A stretch of 12,340 nt of DNA, from NCBI GenBank assembly GCA_016929775.1, contig JAFGIE010000155.1, positions 1-12,340 of the forward strand, in the 5' to 3' direction. Under the pieces are notes generated by a model. That model was not told the origin of the DNA, searched no databases, and was given only the letters and a program-made list of their open reading frames with translations. This DNA is from Anaerolineae bacterium. GTDB lineage: Bacteria; Chloroflexota; Anaerolineae; JAFGEY01. Both the position numbers and the translations under genes were made by a program. This document shows positions 1-6,053 of this stretch, piece after piece. Position 1 is the stretch's first letter. Every line of letters starts with the position of its first letter.

Positions 1-87
1 CGCATCGCGTATGCCAAGGGCGTCTCTGCAACCTGGCTGGTGGGGCGTGCGATCTGTGTCTTGGGCGGCGCCAGAGGCTCGCCTTAG
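1..87 (+). CDS. Possible 3' end of an unidentified plus-strand gene (partial)
   Basis: One plus-strand frame is open from the window edge to a TAG at 85-87, giving a 28-residue tail (RIAYAKGVSATWLVGRAI...). It would converge on tatA and overlap its stop by a few bases. I do not recognise the peptide and 28 codons in GC-rich DNA can stay open by chance. No terminator hairpin is visible here for either strand. Treat it as a candidate only; the sequence to the left of the window would decide. Confidence 0.22.
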   Translation, partial: RIAYAKGVSATWLVGRAICVLGGARGSP

Positions 88-311
88 GAGGACTCTTCCT
101 CCTCCTGCGGCTTGGGAGCCTCTTTGACCTTTGCCGGCGTCGCCGGCGTGGTGTCCTGCCCCTCTTCCTCCCGACCTGTCTTGACCTCGCGGCGGAAGGC
201 GTTGATGGCGCCACCCAGGCCCGATCCGATGTCCTTGAGGCGGCTAGCCCCAAAGATCACCAGGACGATGACCAGGATCACGAGCCATTCCCACACACCA
301 AAGTTCGGCAT
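84..311 (-). CDS. tatA: Sec-independent translocase subunit TatA/TatE-type
   Basis: This 75-aa protein is a pore-forming subunit of the twin-arginine pathway, which moves folded proteins across the cytoplasmic membrane. It shows the family layout: a short N-terminal membrane helix (about residues 6-20), the conserved Phe-Gly hinge (F20-G21), an amphipathic helix (about 23-42, with G30, G33 and F39) and an acidic, disordered tail ending in a run of glutamates. The length is typical of TatA. The ATG at 309-311 is supported by AAAGGAG nine bases upstream (complement of 321-327). It lies 28 bp downstream of the 518-aa gene and is probably cotranscribed with it. No tatC is visible beside it, so a partner must be elsewhere. 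Tail length and lack of TatB features favour TatA over TatB. Confidence 0.93.
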   Translation of the reverse strand: MPNFGVWEWLVILVIVLVIFGASRLKDIGSGLGGAINAFRREVKTGREEEGQDTTPATPAKVKEAPKPQEEEESS

Positions 312-339
312 CTCTTTTTTCTCCTTTATGTGCTTGCTG

Positions 340-1896
340 CTAGCGCAGCGCGTGCATCGCTACGTTCAGGCCCAGTTCGACCATGCTTACCATCAGCGGG
401 TGTTCCCCGGGTGGCAGCTCCACTACCGTCTGTGCCGCGATCTCTGCCCGCTCTGCCAGGGCATCGTCCCCAGCGCGACGTAACCACGCGCCCATGGTCC
501 GGAGGCGGTCCTGCAGGCGCCGGCGTGCGGGCAGGTCGTAGCTGCCGGGCGCCAGCCGCGCCGCCCAGGCGCGCACGACCTCGTGCTCGAGGACGGACGC
601 GTGCTCGACGATCGCCTCGGCGGCGTCGTCTATCTGCTCGCTGCGCGTGAACCACCCTCTGAAGTACGGATGGTAGGGCAGGCTGCCCGTGTCCGCCAGC
701 CGATCGGGCGGCAGGCCCTCGCCGCCTGCGGGTGGGCCATCCGCCGCGGAGGGCGTGAACGCGTAGCGCCAGATCAGCGGACCGAGCAACCGGTAGGCAT
801 CGGGCAGCGGCTCCCCCCGGTCGAGGTGCCGTGCCTGCGCCACGCTCACCAGTTGCCGTCCATAGTCCAGCTCTGCTTCGAGCATGTGCATCACCGCGTT
901 CCCCGGACGGGCGCCGTCCCGCGATCCGGCGTGCGGCGCGATCTCCAGCGGGACTCCGTGGACATGCCCGATCTCCCGGCGCTCTGGCAACGCCGTTGCA
1001 GGGACGGCGTGGTTGCCATAGGCGTGCGCGATCTCTTGCTGCTCTGCGGTGACGAGCCCCACGAATGGGCACGTGCCCTCGGGGTCGGGATCGCGGATGA
1101 ACCACACGATCTGTTGCCCCTCCCCGTCTACCGGGCTGACGAGCGACCGCCAGGCAGCGTCGACCGGGGGCAGGGGGTCGACGGGCAGCCCAGCGAACTG
1201 CAGCTTGCGCAGGCTCCGCTCGGCGAGCGGTCGCCGCGCCGACGGCAGCAGTGGAAACAGCGACTGCAGCGTCCGCACGGCATCCGGGTGGCGGATCCGG
1301 CCCAGCGCGTGCAGGGCTTGCTCCGCCATAGCCTGATCCTCAGCCTGCGCGAGCAGAGAGAGCGCAGGCGCGGCGCGTTCCTCGGTCACCTCGAGCAGGG
1401 TCTCGATCACGCCCCAGATCGTGTCCTCTGGCTGCTCGGATAGGGCGTGCGTATACTGGAGGAGCACCGACGGTTCCTGCTCGCTGGCTTGGATCAGGTC
1501 TTTGACTGACTCGATCGCAACCGCGCGCGGATCGTCGAGCGTGTGCAGCAGGTATGCGTCCGGTTCCTGGTCGAGAAAGCGCTCTAGGATCAGCATGGCG
1601 GAGACGCGCTCGCGATCTGTGCGTGCGACATCCTCTGCCACGGCGTATAGTTTGTTCAGGATCTCCTCTCGGTACGGGTACATCGACGCCACGACACCGA
1701 GGGTGTTCAATTCGCGCGAGCCGGCGTTGGGCAGGCTTCTCAGCAGGACGGGGATCACCTGCGCGCCGCTCTCTGCGACGCGGCGTGCGGCCCGTAGGAA
1801 CGCTTGCTCAGAATGCACGTGCGTCAACGCCTCGACCTGGGCGGCAAGCGCCAACCGGTCGCGCAAGGTTGTGATCACGTTGTCACTTGGGCTCAT
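340..1896 (-). CDS. HEAT-repeat-like protein of unknown function
   Basis: The product is a 518-aa soluble protein with no signal peptide or membrane segment. Residues about 1-240 are nearly all helical, with repeating paired-helix units of the type xxALxALGRIRHPDAVRTLQSL, which resemble HEAT/armadillo-type solenoids; these usually act as protein-binding scaffolds. Residues about 250-320 look different (richer in beta-formers, around QQIVWFIRDPDPEG and FVGLVTAEQQEIAHAYG). The C-terminal part (about 330-518) is again helical and rich in Ala, Arg and Glu. I do not recognise a catalytic motif. The ATG at 1894-1896 follows an extended -10 promoter by 20 bp, leaving a very short leader with only a weak GGGG ribosome site. 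The next gene in the same unit is tatA, which may or may not indicate a link to export. Confidence 0.8.
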   Translation of the reverse strand: MSPSDNVITTLRDRLALAAQVEALTHVHSEQAFLRAARRVAESGAQVIPVLLRSLPNAGSRELNTLGVVASMYPYREEILNKLYAVAEDVARTDRERVSAMLILERFLDQEPDAYLLHTLDDPRAVAIESVKDLIQASEQEPSVLLQYTHALSEQPEDTIWGVIETLLEVTEERAAPALSLLAQAEDQAMAEQALHALGRIRHPDAVRTLQSLFPLLPSARRPLAERSLRKLQFAGLPVDPLPPVDAAWRSLVSPVDGEGQQIVWFIRDPDPEGTCPFVGLVTAEQQEIAHAYGNHAVPATALPERREIGHVHGVPLEIAPHAGSRDGARPGNAVMHMLEAELDYGRQLVSVAQARHLDRGEPLPDAYRLLGPLIWRYAFTPSAADGPPAGGEGLPPDRLADTGSLPYHPYFRGWFTRSEQIDDAAEAIVEHASVLEHEVVRAWAARLAPGSYDLPARRRLQDRLRTMGAWLRRAGDDALAERAEIAAQTVVELPPGEHPLMVSMVELGLNVAMHALR

Positions 1897-1916
1897 GTCG
1901 TATCCCCAGAGAAGCG

Positions 1917-1944
1917 ATTATACCACACAATGTGAGGGGGACAA
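1917..1944 (-). promoter_or_regulatory. Extended -10 promoter for the HEAT-like/tatA unit
   Basis: On the minus strand, TGGTATAAT (complement of 1917-1925) is a perfect -10 hexamer with the TGn extension. A weak -35 match, TTGTCC (complement of 1939-1944), lies 16 bp upstream. Transcription would begin near 1909-1910, giving a leader of roughly 13 nt before the ATG at 1896. It sits between the DUF2085 stop and this gene, so it allows expression independent of the upstream unit. Confidence 0.7.
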
Positions 1945-1968
1945 AACACGAGGCAGGTGAAAGGACGG

Positions 1969-2634
1969 TCAGCTCTCCGGCAGGTGGGCCTGCGCCTGGC
2001 TGCCCACGTCGAAGAAGGCATCTTCGAGGCGCGGGTAGAGCATCCACACCGTAGCCAGGCCGAGCAGGCCCCCGGTGAGAAAGCGCAGCAGGGGGGTGCT
2101 CTCACGCAGGCCGATCAGCTGCGAACCCCCGTCGATCGCGATCGGTACCAGGCAGAGCAGGTACCCGATCAGGGAAAGGGGACGCAGGCGGCGGCGCACC
2201 AGGCCGAAGAGCAGTCCCCCTACGAACAACCCGCCATACAAGGCCAGATCGCGCTGGCAAAGGGCTGCCTTGTAGCCGACGTGGGGGGCGCCCAGGGTGC
2301 GCTGGCGCGCATAGATATTGTCTTCTGGATCGACCACGTCCAGCGCCCACAGCTCCTCGAGCGTGTAGCTGGTCTGAGGGCCGAAGAGAAAGACCGAGCG
2401 CTCAGGCAACTGGTGGCAGGCGGGCCTGTAGGCGGCATAGATCAGCCGGCCCAGCTGCGGGGCGTCGGAGACCATGAACACCGGCGCCAGGAACGGCAGC
2501 ATGAGGTAGAGGCCGATCAGCAGGTTGAACGCGGCGAGCCAGTGTCGCGCCAGGCGATAGATCTGCCTGTCTAGGTAGAGCACGACGGCGCGCTTTCCCT
2601 TCGAGATAGCGGGTCGATCTGGACGTCCTTCCAT
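1969..2634 (-). CDS. DUF2085 family integral membrane protein
   Basis: The 221-aa product carries the hallmarks of the DUF2085 family: a CHQLPERS motif (C73-H74-Q75), a second cysteine motif KAALCQRDLALY (C126), and a late IAIDGGSQ...LREST block (D168, Q172, R177) before the last membrane helix. Membrane segments are visible at about 33-54, 132-147, 153-170 and 184-200. The biochemical role of the family is not established. Conserved cysteine, histidine and aspartate residues near membrane helices could suit metal or redox chemistry, but that is inference. Its ATG lies one base after the TAG of the thioredoxin lipoprotein gene (TAG-A-ATG), so the two are almost certainly translationally coupled, hinting at a shared extracytoplasmic redox or metal task. 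Confidence 0.85.
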   Translation of the reverse strand: MEGRPDRPAISKGKRAVVLYLDRQIYRLARHWLAAFNLLIGLYLMLPFLAPVFMVSDAPQLGRLIYAAYRPACHQLPERSVFLFGPQTSYTLEELWALDVVDPEDNIYARQRTLGAPHVGYKAALCQRDLALYGGLFVGGLLFGLVRRRLRPLSLIGYLLCLVPIAIDGGSQLIGLRESTPLLRFLTGGLLGLATVWMLYPRLEDAFFDVGSQAQAHLPES

Positions 2635-2635
2635 T

Positions 2636-3169
2636 CTACTGCACTCCCACCTGGGCCAAGTGGCGCTCCAGCCACGCCTCGTCGATCGGGCCCAGCTCTC
2701 TGCCTATGATTACGCCGTCCTGGTCGAGAAAGCAACTGGTCGGCAGACCCCGGACGCGGTACGAGCGGGTGACCTCGGCTTTTGGGTCGAGCAAGATGGG
2801 GAAGGCGAGGCCCAATTCGTCCGCGTACGCCTGCACCTCTGGTGCGGCATCCTGGACGTCTATCGCCAGGATGACAAAGCCGCGCTCGCGGTAGGCGTCG
2901 TACACAGCCTGCATCTCGGGCAGCTCGATCCGGCAAAAGGTGCACCACACGGCCCAAAAGTTGATCAGGACCGCCTGACCGCGGTAGTCGCCCAGTCGGA
3001 CGGTCTCACCCGCGAGGTCCTGGAGTGCCAGGTCGGGCGCGATGTCGCCGACCTGCACGCCGATGGCGCGCGGTGTGGTCCTGACCACAGAGTCTGACTC
3101 TGCGCGGCAGGCGGTCAGCGCAAGGAGCGACAGCGCGAACAGCACTCCGGCGAATGTGCGATACGGCAC
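2636..3169 (-). CDS. TlpA/ResA-type thiol-disulfide oxidoreductase lipoprotein
   Basis: The 177-aa protein is a membrane-anchored thioredoxin-fold protein that would act outside the cytoplasmic membrane. Residues 1-21 form a lipoprotein signal ending in the lipobox LTAC, with C21 as the lipidated residue. The AhpC/TSA-Redoxin-type domain follows from about residue 40 (GDIAPDLALQDLAGE...). The active site is W75-C76-T-F-C79 in NFWAVWCTFCRIELP, and the cis-proline is P143 in GLPTSCFLD. Such proteins reduce disulfides, for example in cytochrome c maturation. The start is GTG at 3167-3169, with GGAGG nine bases upstream (complement of 3179-3183). It is the first gene of a two-gene unit with the DUF2085 gene. 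No cytochrome biogenesis gene is in the window, so the substrate is unknown. Confidence 0.92.
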   Translation of the reverse strand: MPYRTFAGVLFALSLLALTACRAESDSVVRTTPRAIGVQVGDIAPDLALQDLAGETVRLGDYRGQAVLINFWAVWCTFCRIELPEMQAVYDAYRERGFVILAIDVQDAAPEVQAYADELGLAFPILLDPKAEVTRSYRVRGLPTSCFLDQDGVIIGRELGPIDEAWLERHLAQVGVQ

Positions 3170-3247
3170 CTGATCGATCCTCCAGGTTGGTCTGTGCCGG
3201 GCAGCGCCCTCTCTCCAGCAGGCGCCCCGATAGCACGGGATTGGGAA

Positions 3248-3276
3248 ACTATAGCATAGATCGGGAGGTCAGTCAA
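3248..3276 (-). promoter_or_regulatory. Near-consensus sigma-70-type promoter for the tlpA-like/DUF2085 unit
   Basis: On the minus strand the -35 TTGACT (complement of 3271-3276) and the -10 TATAGT (complement of 3248-3253) are separated by 17 bp. The -10 is preceded by TGC, the extended -10 signature. Each hexamer matches consensus at five of six positions. The predicted start is near 3241, leaving about 70 nt of leader before the GTG at 3169. It is back to back with the plus-strand promoter at 3314-3342. Confidence 0.75.
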
Positions 3277-3313
3277 CGTGTTCGGGTCTCCTGGTCTCCT
3301 TGCGCTGCCGCTT

Positions 3314-3342
3314 TTGCCGTCCGCCGCGAGGAGTGGTATAAT
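3314..3342 (+). promoter_or_regulatory. Extended -10 promoter for the bifunctional nuclease gene
   Basis: TTGCCG at 3314-3319 (-35, four of six) and a perfect TATAAT at 3337-3342 (-10) are 17 bp apart, and TGG immediately precedes the -10. Transcription would start near 3349, some 49 nt before the ATG at 3398. Because the promoter lies inside the longest possible reading frame of the downstream gene, it also argues against the upstream ATG at 3278 as the real start. Confidence 0.75.
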
Positions 3343-3397
3343 CCACCTGTACGACGCCGGAGGGCGCGATACGCCGGGAGCACACGCGGAGGTTGCC

Positions 3398-3883
3398 ATG
3401 ATCGAGGTCAAGGTGGATACTGTCCGGGCGCGTTTGACCGGATATGAGCGCCTTGTCTTGCTGAAAGAGATCGACCAGGAGCGCCAACTGCCGATCTTTA
3501 TCGGGCGGCACGAGGCCGACGCGATCTCGATCGAACTCAAGGCGGTCCGCCACTCGCGCCCCTTCACGCACGACCTGCTGGTCGACTGCATCACAGCCTT
3601 GGGGGGCGAGCTGGAGTACGTGCTGATCAGCGAGTTGCGCGATAATGTCTTCTTTGCCCTGCTGCACGTGGTCCGCGACGGTGTCGCGATCGACATCGAC
3701 GCCCGTTCGAGCGACGGGATCGCGGTCGCGGTGCGGGCCAAGGTCCCGATCTATGTTGCCGAGGCGGTGATGGAAGAGGCAGGCGTGTGGCCTGCCGAAG
3801 AGGCGACCGAGGATTCCGAGCAGCTTGCGGTGTTTCGCGACTTTGTCGATACGCTGGACCTGGACGACCTCGGGGACACCTAG
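3398..3883 (+). CDS. Bifunctional nuclease family protein (DUF151/BFN)
   Basis: The 161-aa cytoplasmic protein matches the BFN (DUF151) family, some members of which have reported DNase and RNase activity. Family blocks are visible in order: LPIFIGRHEADAI (31-43), the RPFTHDLLV segment (R54-P55, H58-D59), and DARSSDGIAVAVR (101-113) followed by PIYV and a helical, acidic tail from about residue 131. The ATG at 3398 is chosen because GGAGG sits five bases upstream (3388-3392), a strong promoter lies between it and an earlier ATG at 3278, and MIEVKVDTVR is a typical family N-terminus. It is monocistronic: an intrinsic terminator follows 25 bp after its stop. Catalysis is known from few members, so activity here is by family only. 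Confidence 0.9.
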   Translation: MIEVKVDTVRARLTGYERLVLLKEIDQERQLPIFIGRHEADAISIELKAVRHSRPFTHDLLVDCITALGGELEYVLISELRDNVFFALLHVVRDGVAIDIDARSSDGIAVAVRAKVPIYVAEAVMEEAGVWPAEEATEDSEQLAVFRDFVDTLDLDDLGDT

Positions 3884-3908
3884 CGCCAACCATCTCCACG
3901 CTCCACGC

Positions 3909-3933
3909 CGCCGCATCCAGGATGCGGCGTTTT
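3909..3933 (+). terminator. Intrinsic terminator after the bifunctional nuclease gene
   Basis: CGCCGCATCC (3909-3918) and GGATGCGGCG (3920-3929) are perfect inverted arms around a single base, so the usable hairpin is an 8-9 bp GC-rich stem with a 3-5 nt loop, followed at once by TTTT (3930-3933). It separates the nuclease gene from dnaB, whose ATG is 51 bp further on. The dnaB unit would then need its own promoter in 3934-3983, where I see no convincing one, or partial read-through. Confidence 0.8.
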
Positions 3934-3983
3934 AGGCTATGCTCCTGTGCTTGCCGCCGCAGTAGACGCACGATGAGGCCAAC

Positions 3984-5342
3984 ATGAGCGAACAAGTTGT
4001 CGTGCCGGACAAGATGGTGCCGCACAACATAGAGGCCGAGCAAGCTGTGCTGGGCGCGCTGTTGATCGATCCGGACGCGATCTACAAGGTGAACACCTTT
4101 CTCCAGCACGAGGACTTTTACGTCGAGCGCCACCAGTGGATCTATGAGGCGATCCTCGATCTGCACGAGCGCAGCGAAGCGGTCGATCTGCTGACGCTGT
4201 GTGACGAGCTGGAGCGGCGCGAGCGGCTGGTCGATCTGGGTGGCGCAGCATACCTGACGACGCTGATCAACGCCACGCCGACGGCGCTGAACGTCGAGCA
4301 CTATGGCCGGATCGTCGAGCGGACGAGCACCCTGCGCCGCCTGATCGGCGCTGCGGGCGAGATCGCTGCCTTGGCGTACGAGGACACGGATGACGTCGGC
4401 GAGACGGTGGATCGCGCCGAGTCGATCCTGTTCGGCGTCTCACAGCGGCGGATCGCGCGCGATATGATGCCGATCCGGGAGGTCGTCAGCGAGTACTATG
4501 ACCGGATCGACTATCTCTACCAGCACAAGGGAGAGACGATCGGCGTCCCGACCGGCTTTCACAACTTGGACAAGGTGCTGGGCGGGCTGCAAAAGTCGGA
4601 CCTGATCATCGTCGCCGCGCGTCCAGGTATGGGCAAGACGAGCCTGATGCTGTCCATCGGACTGAACGCCGCGCGCAAGTACGGGCAGCGCGTCGCCCTG
4701 TTCAGCCTCGAGATGTCGTCGGAACAGCTCGTGCAACGCCTGATCTCGTCCGAGACCGGGATCGATTCGCAGCGCTTGCGGATCGGCAGCTTGCGTGAGG
4801 ACGAGTGGCCCACCTTTATCCAGGCGACAGGCGCGCTGTCGGAGACGATGATCTTTGTCGACGACACGCCATCGATCTCGGCGATGCAGGTCCGCACCAA
4901 GGCCCGGCGTCTGTACGCCGAGCATGGCCTCGATCTGTTGATCATCGACTACCTGCAGCTGATGCAGAGCGATCGCCGCACAGAGAACCGGGTCCAAGAG
5001 ATCTCGTTCCTCTCGCGCGCGCTGAAGGGCCTGGCGCGCGAGCTGAACATCCCCGTGCTCGTCGCCTCGCAGCTCTCGCGTGCCGTCGAACAGCGCACCG
5101 ACAAGCGGCCCATGTTGTCTGATCTGAGGGAGTCGGGATCGATCGAGCAAGACGCCGACATTGTCATGTTTATCTATCGTGACGAGTACTACAAGCCGGA
5201 GACGGAACAGCCCAACATTGCCGAGGTGATCATCTCCAAGCACCGCAACGGCCCGACGGGGATGGTGCCGCTCTACTTTCGCAAAGAGCTGGCGCAGTTC
5301 CTCGAGGTCGAGATGTTCCGCGAGGACCTGGAGTTCGAATGA
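3984..5342 (+). CDS. dnaB: Replicative DNA helicase DnaB
   Basis: The 452-aa protein is the hexameric 5'-3' helicase of the replication fork. The N-terminal DnaB domain (about 12-115) begins with the typical [15 protein letters not shown] block. After a linker, the RecA-like helicase domain starts near 183 ([17 protein letters not shown]). It contains Walker [10 protein letters not shown] (212-220, K218), Walker [10 protein letters not shown] (D322) and the late block [14 protein letters not shown]...[15 protein letters not shown] (about 358-392) that ends in the conserved acidic and arginine residues. The length is normal and no intein interrupts it. The start ATG has only a modest GAGG upstream. 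The stop TGA overlaps the ATG of the DnaD-domain gene (ATGA, 5339-5342), so the two are translationally coupled. Confidence 0.97.
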   Translation: MSEQVVVPDKMVPHNIEAEQAVLGALLIDPDAIYKVNTFLQHEDFYVERHQWIYEAILDLHERSEAVDLLTLCDELERRERLVDLGGAAYLTTLINATPTALNVEHYGRIVERTSTLRRLIGAAGEIAALAYEDTDDVGETVDRAESILFGVSQRRIARDMMPIREVVSEYYDRIDYLYQHKGETIGVPTGFHNLDKVLGGLQKSDLIIVAARPGMGKTSLMLSIGLNAARKYGQRVALFSLEMSSEQLVQRLISSETGIDSQRLRIGSLREDEWPTFIQATGALSETMIFVDDTPSISAMQVRTKARRLYAEHGLDLLIIDYLQLMQSDRRTENRVQEISFLSRALKGLARELNIPVLVASQLSRAVEQRTDKRPMLSDLRESGSIEQDADIVMFIYRDEYYKPETEQPNIAEVIISKHRNGPTGMVPLYFRKELAQFLEVEMFREDLEFE

Positions 5343-6043
5343 GCGGATTCCCTGGCTTTCCGGAGGGCACGCGCGCGTTCACGCCGCTGCCCGATCTCTT
5401 CTTCAGCGACCTGCTGCCACAGATCGACGATCTGTCCGAGCTCAAGGTCACGCTCTACTGTCTATGGCTCGTGCAGCACAAGCCTGGCGAGCAACGCTAC
5501 ATCGCCTACGACGAGATCGCCGCCGACGAGATCCTGATGCACAGCCTAGAAGATGGCATCGTTCCCGCGGCAGAGGCGCTGCGCGAGGCGTTGGAGCGCG
5601 CGGTGGCGCGCGGCACGCTCCTCGCCGTGACGGTCGAGCGTCCGGGACGCCCGAGCACGCAGTGGTATTTCGTCAACAGCGAGCACGGGCGCGCCACAGT
5701 CGGGCGCATCGAGCGCGGCGAGTGGGTCCCGGTGGAGGCGGAGCAGGGGACGCAGCTGCGCGCGCAGCGCCCCAACATCTACAACCTGTACGAGCAGAAC
5801 ATGGGGATGCTCTCCCCGATGTTGGCTGAAGAGCTCAGAGACGCAGAGCGCACCTACCCGCAGCCCTGGATCGAGGACGCGTTCCGCATTGCGGTCGCGA
5901 ACAACGTCCGCCGCTGGTCGTATGTGCGCGGGATCCTCGAGCGCTGGGCGCGCGAGGGGCGTGCGGGGCAGCGCGATGGCGATTCTGCGGCGGACCGGCG
6001 TCGGTACATCGAGGGCAAATATGCCGACCAGATCAAGCACTGA
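5339..6043 (+). CDS. DnaD-domain primosome protein
   Basis: The 234-aa protein resembles the DnaD/DnaB2 family, which remodels origin DNA and helps deliver the helicase loader in low-GC Gram-positives. Residues about 15-125 look like a winged-helix module ([20 protein letters not shown]...). Residues about 146-206 are the DnaD C-terminal helical domain: [21 protein letters not shown], then [20 protein letters not shown] and the family signature [11 protein letters not shown] (193-203). A charged tail follows. Translation starts at the ATG overlapping the dnaB stop. The next gene, a DnaC/DnaI-like ATPase, begins 10 bp downstream. This places helicase, DnaD factor and loader in one unit, which supports a role in primosome assembly; direct function here is inferred. 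Confidence 0.88.
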   Translation: MSGFPGFPEGTRAFTPLPDLFFSDLLPQIDDLSELKVTLYCLWLVQHKPGEQRYIAYDEIAADEILMHSLEDGIVPAAEALREALERAVARGTLLAVTVERPGRPSTQWYFVNSEHGRATVGRIERGEWVPVEAEQGTQLRAQRPNIYNLYEQNMGMLSPMLAEELRDAERTYPQPWIEDAFRIAVANNVRRWSYVRGILERWAREGRAGQRDGDSAADRRRYIEGKYADQIKH

Positions 6044-6053
6044 GGAGCACGAC

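Noticed and set aside
3278..3397. N-terminal extension of the bifunctional nuclease from the ATG at 3278
   Set aside because: A good promoter lies inside this stretch and the ATG at 3398 has GGAGG plus a typical family N-terminus.
3934..3983. A -10-like TATGCT at 3938-3943 as the dnaB promoter
   Set aside because: Only four of six bases match, no TGn extension exists, and the expected -35 position falls in the terminator stem without resemblance to TTGACA.
5889..6053. N-terminal extension of the tandem loader from the ATG at 5889
   Set aside because: It lies within the DnaD-domain gene in another frame and encodes an Arg/Ser/Gly-rich peptide without homology; the GTG at 6054 has AGGAG.
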